Positions 1 to 7,631 of a stretch of DNA of 27,093 bases are shown piece after piece. The position numbers and the translations under genes were made by a program. The notes beneath the pieces are model-generated. The model saw only the letters and a program-made list of their open reading frames with translations, ran no database searches and was not told the DNA's origin. Origin of the DNA: JAVXNW01 sp036645575 (GTDB taxonomy: Bacteria > Bacillota > Clostridia > Christensenellales > Aristaeellaceae); contig JAVXNW010000025.1 in the NCBI GenBank assembly GCA_036645575.1, forward strand, positions 1 to 27,093. The letters are read 5' to 3'. Every line of letters starts with the position of its first letter. Within the stretch, counting starts at the first letter, position 1.

Positions 1-110
1 TTACCCGTGTCGTCAACCTTTAAACCAACAGATTATCTATCGTCACGGGCGAAGCCATAACCATTTGGGGTTCCGACTCTGCGTGCGCCAACGGCATCAC
101 CCTCCTCCAC
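1..110 (-). other. unidentified expressed-looking segment at left edge (short ORF or interrupted gene start)
   Basis: Downstream of the promoter at 169-197 there is a GGAGGAGGG box (about 101-109) and an ATG at 97 that opens a 25-codon frame (begins MPLAHAESEPQMVMASPVT) ending in TAA at 20-22. A second minus-strand frame through the same bases, from GTG at 110, reads VGARRVGTPNGYGFARDDR, then one TAA, then SVGLKVDDTG to the edge. The TAA could be a single-base change of a CAA codon, so this may be the start of an interrupted gene, or the short frame may be a leader peptide. I do not recognise either product. The sequence is cut by the window, so no function is assigned. Confidence 0.3.
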
Positions 111-168
111 AATTCATTTCCAATCGCTCGGCCTTTTGTTATTTGGCTAAGCTCCTTTGGTTGCCTTT

Positions 169-197
169 ATGTTACCACGAACCGCCCCCGTTGTCAA
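169..197 (-). promoter_or_regulatory. sigma-A-type promoter reading toward the left edge
   Basis: On the minus strand TTGACA (plus-strand TGTCAA at 192-197) is followed after 17 bases by TAACAT (plus-strand ATGTTA at 169-174). The -35 box is perfect and the -10 matches 4 of 6 positions. Transcription would start near 162 and run into the short reading frame that starts at 97 behind a GGAGG. Confidence 0.6.
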
Positions 198-363
198 TGC
201 TTTTTTGAGAAAAAACAAAAAAATATTTTTATCGTGCTTTCAATCGCCTGTATTTCAAAAAATTGCCCGTTGTATGGGCCAAATTGCGCACGAAAGTCTT
301 TAGCAACATGAAAATTAATGCCAGTGTGCGCATCGGGGGACTGTTCATTGGGCGGAAATATGT

Positions 364-369
364 TATAAT
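364..369 (+). promoter_or_regulatory. -10 box of the diguanylate cyclase gene
   Basis: A perfect TATAAT lies 40 bases before the ATG at 410. No good -35 hexamer sits 16-18 bases upstream (best local match TGTTCA at 342-347), so the promoter is either weak or activator dependent. The ribosome binding site is GAGGTG at about 394-399. Confidence 0.5.
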
Positions 370-409
370 GTGGGCAATGTTTTTGTGCATGAAGAGGTGA
401 TCGGGGTAG

Positions 410-2095
410 ATGTTGCGTTTTTTTCAGAAGCGGCTCTTTTTATTTATCAGTTTTTTTCTCCTCGTGTGCCTCTTGCTGTGCGGTTACGCGTATTATTTGC
501 ACCCGATCACGGTGCGCCCGCTGCTCAAGGGGTCTGTATCCGGCTTTAACGAAGGCTGGTCGCTCGCCACAAGCGATCCGGACAAGCCGCTTGCCGTGTC
601 GCTTCCCTACGGCACGCTGACGCCCGCGAAGGAAGACGCGATCTTCACCCACGCGCTTCCCGAAACGCGGATGCCACTTCAGCTTGCCTTCCTGACCGGC
701 CACTGCTTCGTCGCCATCGACGTGGACGGCGTGCGCCTCTACGGAGGGGGCGAGCGGCAAAGCCCCGGGCTTTTTAATGAATCGGGCATGAACACGCTGA
801 TTGTGACCATTCCCAGCGGCCGGGAGGGGCGCCTGCTCACCGTGACCGTCTCGCCCTCCCATGTAAACCAGGTCATTCAGCTCTCCTCCATGATATTTGG
901 CACGCAGACGTCGGTTTCCGCGGCGCTTTTACGGGACATCTGGTCGCCGATGTTCACCTGCTTTACGCTGTTTTTGGCCGGCATAGTGATGCTGGTGTTT
1001 GCGCTGGTCGAGCGCTGCCAAAAGACGTCCGGGCCGCTCGGAACCTTCTGGCTGGGTCTGTTCATTCTGGCCTCCGCCGCGTGGCTGGCCACCGACTCGC
1101 CGCTCGTCCAATTTTTCTTTCTGCGCAACACGCAACTGGTCAACCTCGCCTCGTTTTTCCTCTTTACGCTTTTGCCCCTGCCCTTTCTCCGCTTCTTGCG
1201 CGGCGTCGTCAAGCACAATCACACCGCCATCGACGTGCTTTGCCTTGTCGGCGTCCTCAATTGCATCATGCAGCTTTTGTGCCCGCTTCTGGGCATTACC
1301 CCCTCGCTTTGGACGCTTCTTCCGATCACGCACCTGCTGCTCGGCCTTTCCATATTGGTCGTGATCGCGCTGTTGCTGCTCGAGCAGTTGAAGTACAAGC
1401 ACAAGGGGCTGTTGCTCGTCAGTTTGGCGCTTTACGCGCTGATCATCTCTTCTTTTCTTGCGCTGCTCAGCTTCAAGCTCAATAGGGTCGATCTCTACGC
1501 GGCGCTGTTCCGCTGTGGATTGCTCTTGTTTATGATGTTCCTCTGCCTGTCGGTCGCCAAGCAAAACGCGCAAATGGCGCGCGACAACGCGCTCAGTCAG
1601 GCGTACCGGATCATGGCGTACCTCGACCCGATGACCAAACTTGGCAACCGCGCCGCGTTTGAAAACCGCCTGACGTCGCTCGAGAACGATCCTCCCCAGG
1701 CGGCCTTCTTGGGCTTTGCGATGCTGGACCTCAATCACCTCAAGCTGGCCAACGACACCTACGGGCACGCCATGGGCGACCGACTGATCAAGGCGGCGGC
1801 GGATCTGACCGTGCGCGCGTTCAAGGGGTGCGACGCGCAGTGCTATCGCATCGGCGGCGACGAGTTTGCCGTCGTGCTGCGGAAGCCGTCCACTTCCCCC
1901 TTCCCCGAAATCTTTGCGCGGCTGGACAAGCTCATTTTGGCGCACAACGCGGCCAATGGCGAGCCGTTTGTCTCCCTTTCCTACGGCTGGGCGAGCAGCA
2001 CCGAGGCGCTCACCCCCGCGCAGATGCAAGCGCTTTTGCGCGAGGCGGACGACAAGATGTACACCCACAAGCGCGATACGCACAACGCGCGCTAG
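410..2095 (+). CDS. membrane-bound GGDEF diguanylate cyclase with 7TMR-DISM-like sensor
   Basis: A predicted diguanylate cyclase making c-di-GMP from two GTP. The 561 residues contain an N-terminal membrane segment (about 8-28), an extracytoplasmic domain of about 150 residues (30-178), and a block of seven hydrophobic helices (about 180-384) as in 7TMR-DISM receptors. A short linker and a C-terminal GGDEF domain (about 400-555) follow. In the cyclase domain D440, N442, K445, N448 and D449 match the metal/GTP-binding DxDxFKxxND motif, and the signature is an intact RIGGDEF (GGDEF at 482-486), so it should be active. The usual RxxD inhibitory site just upstream is not evident (KGCD at 472-475, one residue out of register). 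No EAL domain is present. The gene appears monocistronic, with its own -10 box at 364-369 and a hairpin at 2194-2227 separating it from the convergent operon. The outer ligand cannot be told from sequence. Confidence 0.9.
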   Translation: MLRFFQKRLFLFISFFLLVCLLLCGYAYYLHPITVRPLLKGSVSGFNEGWSLATSDPDKPLAVSLPYGTLTPAKEDAIFTHALPETRMPLQLAFLTGHCFVAIDVDGVRLYGGGERQSPGLFNESGMNTLIVTIPSGREGRLLTVTVSPSHVNQVIQLSSMIFGTQTSVSAALLRDIWSPMFTCFTLFLAGIVMLVFALVERCQKTSGPLGTFWLGLFILASAAWLATDSPLVQFFFLRNTQLVNLASFFLFTLLPLPFLRFLRGVVKHNHTAIDVLCLVGVLNCIMQLLCPLLGITPSLWTLLPITHLLLGLSILVVIALLLLEQLKYKHKGLLLVSLALYALIISSFLALLSFKLNRVDLYAALFRCGLLLFMMFLCLSVAKQNAQMARDNALSQAYRIMAYLDPMTKLGNRAAFENRLTSLENDPPQAAFLGFAMLDLNHLKLANDTYGHAMGDRLIKAAADLTVRAFKGCDAQCYRIGGDEFAVVLRKPSTSPFPEIFARLDKLILAHNAANGEPFVSLSYGWASSTEALTPAQMQALLREADDKMYTHKRDTHNAR

Positions 2096-2193
2096 CGCTT
2101 TGTGCGCCCAATCGCCACCACGCGCCGCTGGGTTGGACGCGCCCGCGCGCACAATCTATAGCCATGCGCGCGTCAACCGCCTGATGGGCGCGA

Positions 2194-2227
2194 CAAAGCC
2201 GCCTCGCACAATCGCGGGGCGGCTTTG
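2194..2227. terminator. bidirectional hairpin between convergent genes
   Basis: CAAAGCCGCC (2194-2203) pairs perfectly with GGCGGCTTTG (2218-2227), and CGC/GCG inside can extend the stem. It lies between the stops of the diguanylate cyclase (2095) and of the convergent oadA (2236). U-tracts on both sides are short, so termination strength is uncertain. Confidence 0.65.
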
Positions 2228-2235
2228 CTTTGCCG

Positions 2236-3633
2236 TTATACCGGCATGACGGTGTTTTCTTTGTCCAACAGCGAGTTGTCCAGTTTCAGGCTCTGCGCCT
2301 GGCGGTATTCAAAGAACTTGGTCGCCACCTGCGGGAACAGCGCGTAGCTGAGTACGTCCTCTTCCTGCTGATAGTAGGGCGCGACTTCCTTTTTGTACAT
2401 CGCAAGCTCGGGCTTGATCAGGTCGGCCGGGCGGCAGGTGATGACCTTCGCGTCGCCGATCACCTTGCGCCGCACTTCCTCGTTGACCTTCGCCGGGAGA
2501 CGGCCGTACTCGCCGCGCATCAGCGCCTGCGACTCCTTCGGGTTCATCTTGTAGCGCTCGCCCGCCAGCACGTTCATGACCGACTGCGTGCCCACGATCT
2601 GGCTGGTCGGCGTGACCAGCGGCGGATAGCCAAAGTCCTCGCGCACGCGCGGAACTTCCGCCAGCACCTCGTAGAGCTTGTCGGACTTGCCCGCCTGCTT
2701 GAGCTGGTTAAACAGGTTAGAGAGCATCCCGCCCGGCACCTGATAGAGCAGGGTGTTGATGTCCACCTCCATCACCTTCGGGTCGCGCACGCCTTCTTTG
2801 GTCAGCTTCTTGGCGATCTCGCGGAAATGCACCGCGATCTCGCTGAGCAGCGTCAGGTCAAGGCCGGTGTCGTACTCGGTGCCGCGCAGCGTGGCCACCA
2901 TGGGCTCGGTCGCGGGCTGGCTGGTGCCGTTGCCCAGCGGGGAAAGCGCGGTGTCGATGATGTCGACGCCCGCCTCAATCGCCTTCAGGTACACCATGTC
3001 GCCGGTGCCAGAGGTGTTGTGCGTGTGCAGGTGAATGGGGACCTTGACCGCCTGCTTGAGCTTCTTGATGAGGCTGTAGGCCTCGTAGGGCAGCAAGAGG
3101 TTCGCCATGTCCTTTACGCAGATCGTGTCCGCGCCCATCTTCTCAAGCTCGATCGCCAGCTCCACGAAGTAATCCTCGGTGTGCACGGGGCTGACCGTAT
3201 AGCTCATCGCGGGCTCGCAGATGCCGCCGTACTTCTTGGTTGCGTCGATGGCGGTTTTGAGGTTGCGCGTGTCGTTGAGCGCGTCAAAGATGCGGATGAT
3301 GTCGATGCCGTTTTTGAGCGACAGCCGGACGAACTCGTCCACCACGTCGTCGGCATAGTGCTTGTAGCCCAGGATGTTCTGGCCACGGAACAGCATCTGC
3401 AATTTGGTGTGCGGAAGCGCCTCTTTCAGCTTGCGCAGGCGATCCCACGGGTCCTCGTTCAGGAAGCGCAGGCAGCTGTCAAACGTCGCGCCGCCCCAGC
3501 ACTCCAGCGAATAGTAGCCAACCTTGTCCAATTTATCGCACGCGGGCAGCATATCCTCGGTGCGCATGCGCGTCGCGGCCTGAGACTGGTGCGCGTCACG
3601 CAATATGGTATCGGTAATCAGTACTTTTCCCAT
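2236..3633 (-). CDS. oadA: oxaloacetate decarboxylase alpha / transcarboxylase 5S-type carboxyltransferase
   Basis: A carboxyltransferase that moves the carboxyl group of oxaloacetate onto carrier-bound biotin (or the reverse onto pyruvate). The 465 residues form a DRE-TIM-type barrel followed by the PYC/OADA domain. Metal-site motifs are visible: DTILRDAHQS (D8, R12, D13), a VKDMA motif with the Lys (K174) expected to be carbamylated, and HLHTHNTSG with H201, H203 and H205. No biotinyl domain is attached, unlike the about 590-residue enterobacterial OadA; the carrier is the separate gene at 5143-5541. The start follows AAGGAGGT. It is the last gene of the operon, 27 bases after oadB. The enzyme family is clear; whether the complex acts as Na+-pumping oxaloacetate decarboxylase, as methylmalonyl-CoA:pyruvate transcarboxylase, or both, is inferred from neighbours. 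Pyruvate carboxylase subunit B is an alternative name, but no biotin carboxylase gene is in the window. Confidence 0.92.
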   Translation of the reverse strand: MGKVLITDTILRDAHQSQAATRMRTEDMLPACDKLDKVGYYSLECWGGATFDSCLRFLNEDPWDRLRKLKEALPHTKLQMLFRGQNILGYKHYADDVVDEFVRLSLKNGIDIIRIFDALNDTRNLKTAIDATKKYGGICEPAMSYTVSPVHTEDYFVELAIELEKMGADTICVKDMANLLLPYEAYSLIKKLKQAVKVPIHLHTHNTSGTGDMVYLKAIEAGVDIIDTALSPLGNGTSQPATEPMVATLRGTEYDTGLDLTLLSEIAVHFREIAKKLTKEGVRDPKVMEVDINTLLYQVPGGMLSNLFNQLKQAGKSDKLYEVLAEVPRVREDFGYPPLVTPTSQIVGTQSVMNVLAGERYKMNPKESQALMRGEYGRLPAKVNEEVRRKVIGDAKVITCRPADLIKPELAMYKKEVAPYYQQEEDVLSYALFPQVATKFFEYRQAQSLKLDNSLLDKENTVMPV

Positions 3634-3660
3634 CGTGATTTACCTCCTTCTCGGGATATT

Positions 3661-5106
3661 TTAGTGTTGATACAGCGACAGGAACACGCCCGCCGCCACA
3701 GCCGATCCGATGACGCCGGCCACGTTCGGGCCCATCGCGTGCATCAGCAGGAAGTTTCCGGGGTTCTCCTGCTGGCCGACCACCTGGCTCACGCGCGCTG
3801 CCATGGGCACCGCGGAGACGCCGGCCGAACCGATCAGCGGATTGATCTTGCCGCCGGAAAGCTTGTTCATCAGCTTGCCCAGCAGCACGCCGCCCGCCGT
3901 TCCGCCGCCAAAGGCGAACACGCCGATGATGACGATCAGCAGGGTCTTTACGTTCAGGAATGTCGCGCCGTTGGTGGTCGCGCCAACCGTCAGGCCCAGG
4001 AAGATGGTGACGATGTTGATCAGTTCGTTCTGCGCGGTTTTAGACAGGCGATCCACCACGCCCGCCACGCGGAACAAGTTGCCCAGCATCAGCATGCCGA
4101 CCAGCGGCGCCGCCGAAGGCAGGAGCAGCGACACGATCACCGTGACCATGATCGGGAAGATGACAAGTTCGGTCTGGCTGACCGGACGCAGCTGATCCAT
4201 CACGATCATGCGCTCTTTCTTGGTGGTGAGCGCCTTCATGATCGGCGGCTGAATGACCGGGACCAGCGCCATGTAGGAGTACGCCGCCACCGCGATCGGG
4301 CCCAGCAGGTGCGGGGCCAGCTTGGTGGTCACGTAGATGGCGGTCGGGCCGTCCGCGCCGCCGATGATGCCGATTGAGGCAGCCTCCGCCGCCGTGAATT
4401 GGCCGGTCAGCATCGCCACGCCGAACGCCAGGAAGATGCCCAACTGCGCGGCCGCGCCAAGCAGCAAGCTCTTGGGGTTCGCGATCAGCGGACCAAAGTC
4501 GGTCATCGCGCCCACGCCCATGAAGATGAGCGGCGGGTAGATGCCCAGTTTTACGCCCATATACAGGTAGCTGAGCAATCCCGCGTTCTGATAGGGCACG
4601 CGGAAGGCCATCTGGCCAAGCTCGGTGCTGTAGGCGCTGACGATCGCGCCCAAATCCTTGCCCATGGAACCGCAATAGGCGGTCGCCTCGTCAAGGGTAG
4701 CAAAATACTTGAATGACTCGCCGTCCATCATGCCCGCCAGCGGCAGGTTGGCAAGCAACATGCCAAAGGCAATGGGCAAAAGGAGCAGCGGCTCGAACTT
4801 TTTGACGATTGCCAGATACAACAGCAGGCAGCTGATGGCGATCATCACGTACTGACGCCAGTCGCCGGCGACAAAGCCCGTGCTCTGGGCGATTCCCTTA
4901 AAAGCCTGACCCAGATCCAGTGTCAGATCCTGTTCGTTTGCGGTCGGCATCGTCGTCGGTTCTTTTGCGACCGCCGCCTCAGGTGCCACGCTTGCGACAG
5001 GCGCGGCGGCCGTATCGGCCGTCTGCGCGTGTGCAAACATGGGCATCATGCAGACAAGTGCCATCAGCATCGCCAGGAAGATGAACCCGGCGCGTTTTCT
5101 GGTCAT
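3661..5106 (-). CDS. oadB: sodium-pumping decarboxylase beta subunit (OadB/GcdB/MmdB family)
   Basis: The integral membrane subunit that decarboxylates carboxybiotin and exports Na+. I place the start at the ATG at 5106 because GGGAGGG sits 6 bases before it; an in-frame ATG at 5121 lies upstream of that box. The 481-residue product begins with a signal-peptide-like segment (1-27, ending AHA) and a hydrophilic Ala/Pro/Thr-rich stretch (28-60), an extension absent from classical OadB of about 375-430 residues. The conserved core then follows with many membrane helices. The GIIGGADGPTAIYVT motif carries the essential Asp (D252 here; D203 in Klebsiella OadB), and the C-terminal part has GSAGVSAVPMAARVSQ and AMGPNVAGVIGSAV. 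The beta subunits of glutaconyl-CoA and methylmalonyl-CoA decarboxylases are nearly identical in pattern, so substrate cannot be read from this gene alone. Confidence 0.93.
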   Translation of the reverse strand: MTRKRAGFIFLAMLMALVCMMPMFAHAQTADTAAAPVASVAPEAAVAKEPTTMPTANEQDLTLDLGQAFKGIAQSTGFVAGDWRQYVMIAISCLLLYLAIVKKFEPLLLLPIAFGMLLANLPLAGMMDGESFKYFATLDEATAYCGSMGKDLGAIVSAYSTELGQMAFRVPYQNAGLLSYLYMGVKLGIYPPLIFMGVGAMTDFGPLIANPKSLLLGAAAQLGIFLAFGVAMLTGQFTAAEAASIGIIGGADGPTAIYVTTKLAPHLLGPIAVAAYSYMALVPVIQPPIMKALTTKKERMIVMDQLRPVSQTELVIFPIMVTVIVSLLLPSAAPLVGMLMLGNLFRVAGVVDRLSKTAQNELINIVTIFLGLTVGATTNGATFLNVKTLLIVIIGVFAFGGGTAGGVLLGKLMNKLSGGKINPLIGSAGVSAVPMAARVSQVVGQQENPGNFLLMHAMGPNVAGVIGSAVAAGVFLSLYQH

Positions 5107-5142
5107 ATGTTTCCCTCCCATCGATGCGTTATCGCAAGGCCA

Positions 5143-5541
5143 TTACTTGAGCGCGATCAACGCATCCCCGGTGTTGACTGTCGCGCCTTTGGAGACGATC
5201 ACGGAGGCAATGACGCCATCGCGGGGCGCCATGATCTCGTTCTCCATCTTCATTGCTTCAAGGATCAGCAGCACATCGCCCTTTTTGACGGACGCGCCGT
5301 TTTGCACGCTCACCGACAGGATCGTGCCCGGCATGGGCGACTTGATCGTGTCCGCGCCTGCGGGCGCCTGCGCCTTGGGTGCTGCGGGTGCCTTGGGCGC
5401 TGGCGCTGCGACGGGCGCTTGCGGCGCGCGGGGCGCGGGCGCCTGTACGGGCGCCGGTGCAGACACCGGCGCGCCCGCGCCTACTTCTTCAACTTCAACC
5501 TCATAAGACTGGCCATTGACGGTGATCTGAAACTTACGCAT
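5143..5541 (-). CDS. biotin carrier protein (gamma/1.3S-type subunit)
   Basis: A small carrier that shuttles CO2 on biotin between the carboxyltransferase(s) and the Na+ pump. The true start is the ATG at 5541, preceded by AAAGGGG, not the upstream in-frame ATG at 5595; this gives 132 residues beginning MRKFQITVNG. Residues 1-20 form the short beta-rich N-terminal part, 22-62 an Ala/Pro linker built from PAP/APKAP-like repeats, and 64-132 the biotinyl domain. That domain has SPMPGTILSV and the biotinylation motif EAMKMEN with the target lysine at K98. Length and architecture match the MmdC/GcdC/1.3S carriers. It lies between oadB and the oadG-like gene with short gaps, consistent with co-transcription. 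Confidence 0.93.
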   Translation of the reverse strand: MRKFQITVNGQSYEVEVEEVGAGAPVSAPAPVQAPAPRAPQAPVAAPAPKAPAAPKAQAPAGADTIKSPMPGTILSVSVQNGASVKKGDVLLILEAMKMENEIMAPRDGVIASVIVSKGATVNTGDALIALK

Positions 5542-5595
5542 GGCGATAATACCCCTTTCAAAATGTGCAGTCGCGCCTTCGCGCGGCAATCTCAA

Positions 5596-5958
5596 TTAAA
5601 TGCCCAGCTGTTCGCGGCGACCCGCGCCGCCCCACGCGTTTCCGCCCAGACGGCGAACCGAGCGCACGACCAACTTTTTCCCGCTGCCTTCGCACGCCAT
5701 GATCGCGGACATGATGACCGCAATCAGTTCGGGATCGCTTTCGCCCGAAACCATTTCAATTTCCTCGACCGGCGCGGTGAGCGCTTGTTCGGCTGCGGGC
5801 ACGGCGACAGGTTTCGCAACCAGCTTGTCTTGCGCCTTTCGAATCAGGTAGCTGATCAGCATGATGACGGCGATCAGAATAAACAATCCGACAAACACAA
5901 TGCCCATGCCCAGCAACATGACCTTTACGCTGTACCAGATGACTGCCAATACGTTCAT
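5596..5958 (-). CDS. OadG-family membrane anchor subunit
   Basis: A small membrane subunit expected to hold the soluble carboxyltransferase and the pump together (OadG/MmdD family). The 120 residues have one strong transmembrane helix (about 6-38), a charged linker with Val/Pro/Ala, and a C-terminal soluble part containing DPELIAVIMSAI and RSVRRLGGNAWGGAGRREQ, a pattern typical of the larger clostridial gamma subunits. An AAGGAGG precedes the ATG. The upstream carboxyltransferase stop is 12 bases away and the biotin carrier follows, so it is inside the operon. There is no His-rich Zn-binding tail as in Klebsiella OadG. Confidence 0.82.
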   Translation of the reverse strand: MNVLAVIWYSVKVMLLGMGIVFVGLFILIAVIMLISYLIRKAQDKLVAKPVAVPAAEQALTAPVEEIEMVSGESDPELIAVIMSAIMACEGSGKKLVVRSVRRLGGNAWGGAGRREQLGI

Positions 5959-5970
5959 GAAAACCCCTCC

Positions 5971-7464
5971 TTACAGCGGCAGGTTGCCGTGTTTTTTGGG
6001 CATACGCGCATCGCGCTTGGAGGATAGCATTTCAAGCGCCGCGGCCAGCATCATGCGGGACTCGCTCGGCTCAATCACATCGTCCACATAACCCTGCTTG
6101 GCGGCGTTGAGGCCGTCCGCCACGTCGTCCTGGTATTCCTGCTCGAGCGCCGCGCGCGTCTCAAGGGGATTGGCCACGCCCTTGAGCTTGGCGCACATGA
6201 GCACCTGCACCGCCGCCTGCGTCGCGAGCGGCGCAATGACGCTGCCCGGCCACGCGTAGACCATGTCGCACGCGGTGCGCGCCGATAGGATCATGTAGGC
6301 GGCCGCGATCGCGTTCCCGGTAATCAGCGCGACGCGCGGAACCGACGCATCGGAAAGCGCGCACGTCAGCTGCGCACAGGCGCGGGCAAAGTCGCCCTGC
6401 GCGCGCGCGCTTGCCACGCCCAGCCCGGTCGAGTCGCACACCGTCACGACGGAAATATTGAAGCAATCCAGCATCCTGACAAAGCGCGCGGCCTTTGCGC
6501 AGCCGCTGCCCGTCAGCGCGCCGCCGTTTAAAACGGGCTGTGTCGCGACAAAGCCGACGGTGCGTCCGCCGATCGTGCCCAGTGCCGTCACCATGTCGGG
6601 CGCGTATTCGGGCGAAAACTCGAGCAGCTCGCCTGCGTCCGAAATCTGCGCAAGCACCTCTTTGCAATCCGGTGCATCGCCAAGGGCGTCAAACGAGGGG
6701 ATCAGCCGATTCACGTCGTCGCTCTGCGTAAACTCAATCGGGGCGTCCTCCAGGTTGTTTCCGGGCAGCAGGCATACGACCTTGCGCGCAAGCGCGATCG
6801 CCTCCTGATCATTTCCGCACGTCAGATGCGCCATGCCGGACTGCGCCGAAGCCTTCGCGCCGCCCAAGTCCTTGGCGTCCACCTTGTCGCTCGTATTGGC
6901 CGAGACCACTTGCGGCCCATTCATGAAGAGACGACCATTTTCCCCGACAATGACCACGTCATTTAGCGTCGCGATCATCGCGGAGGACGCCGCGCACTGA
7001 CCCAGCACCAGCGCGATTTGCGGAACGACGCCGGAGAGCGCGCTGGTCTTGGCGGCCATCTGCGCATACGCGTTGACCGCGTCCACGCCCTCTTTGACGC
7101 GGGCGCCCATCGAATCAAATAGCGCGACGATCGGCGTTCCGGTCTTCCCCGCCAGATCCATGATTTTAAGCACCTTGCGCGCCTGCTCCGCACCGACCGC
7201 GCCACCCACAACCGTATAATCCTGCGCGTACACGTAAACAGGTCGCCCGTCTACGAGGCCAAAACCGGTGATCACACCCGATGCACCATCGCGTCCAACA
7301 AGCGCGTCCAGCTCTACAAAGCTGGCTTCGTCAAACAGCAAACCGACTCGTTCACGCGCTGTTAGCTTACCCAGCTTTTTCTGCTCGGCTACGCGCTCGG
7401 GGTCGCCCGCCAGAATCGCTTGCTTGCGCTCACGAACGAGGGGCAGATTGCGTTCCACACTCAT
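5971..7464 (-). CDS. divergent acyl-CoA carboxyltransferase (MmdA/PccB-like, 12S-type)
   Basis: First gene of the decarboxylase operon, 497 residues, of the carboxyltransferase family of MmdA, PccB and transcarboxylase 12S. Family marks are the N-terminal KLTARERVGLLFDE, YAQDYTVVGGAVG, GARVKEGVDA, and the C-terminal KRDARMPKKHGNLPL. Several active-site regions differ from the usual pattern. GPCAGGA is GQCAASS (155-161). The PGFLPGxxQE loop is replaced by CDSTGLGVASARAQ (343-356). The YGGAY(I/V)AM loop is ITGNAIAAAYMIL (381-393). These loops normally form the oxyanion holes and hold the acyl-CoA, so substrate or even activity may differ. GGAGG precedes the ATG at 7464. Family membership is firm; the reaction (methylmalonyl-CoA decarboxylation, transcarboxylation or a structural role) is open. 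Confidence 0.85.
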   Translation of the reverse strand: MSVERNLPLVRERKQAILAGDPERVAEQKKLGKLTARERVGLLFDEASFVELDALVGRDGASGVITGFGLVDGRPVYVYAQDYTVVGGAVGAEQARKVLKIMDLAGKTGTPIVALFDSMGARVKEGVDAVNAYAQMAAKTSALSGVVPQIALVLGQCAASSAMIATLNDVVIVGENGRLFMNGPQVVSANTSDKVDAKDLGGAKASAQSGMAHLTCGNDQEAIALARKVVCLLPGNNLEDAPIEFTQSDDVNRLIPSFDALGDAPDCKEVLAQISDAGELLEFSPEYAPDMVTALGTIGGRTVGFVATQPVLNGGALTGSGCAKAARFVRMLDCFNISVVTVCDSTGLGVASARAQGDFARACAQLTCALSDASVPRVALITGNAIAAAYMILSARTACDMVYAWPGSVIAPLATQAAVQVLMCAKLKGVANPLETRAALEQEYQDDVADGLNAAKQGYVDDVIEPSESRMMLAAALEMLSSKRDARMPKKHGNLPL

Positions 7465-7582
7465 GGTTCAATCCCTCCAAGCTTTGTCTTATATATATCA
7501 ATTGGTTCCAAACTGGTACAGCTTCAATACTTCGACAGTCAACTCCCTTTTCCTGCCATAAAAATGTTTTTTTTTATGTTTT

Positions 7583-7612
7583 TTGGGGTTTCACCTTTTT
7601 TTATGCTATAAT
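7583..7612 (+). promoter_or_regulatory. rsmG promoter
   Basis: TATAAT at 7607-7612 with TTGGGG at 7583-7588 (spacer 18) in a T-rich stretch. It lies 20 bases upstream of the rsmG ATG, divergent from the decarboxylase operon. Confidence 0.55.
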
Positions 7613-7631
7613 TAGGATCGGAGGTGTTTGC

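Noticed and set aside
1..130. Riboswitch (c-di-GMP, fluoride or similar) in the left-edge leader
   Set aside because: I compared by eye with the core motifs I know and found no match; an Rfam scan would be needed.
929..2152. Long open frames opposite the diguanylate cyclase and many other genes
   Set aside because: They are Arg/Gln-rich antisense shadows produced by high GC and codon bias, with no ribosome binding site or family motif.
2230..4377. 715-codon plus-strand frame across oadA and oadB
   Set aside because: It lies entirely opposite two clear genes and has a His/Arg/Val-rich composition typical of antisense frames.
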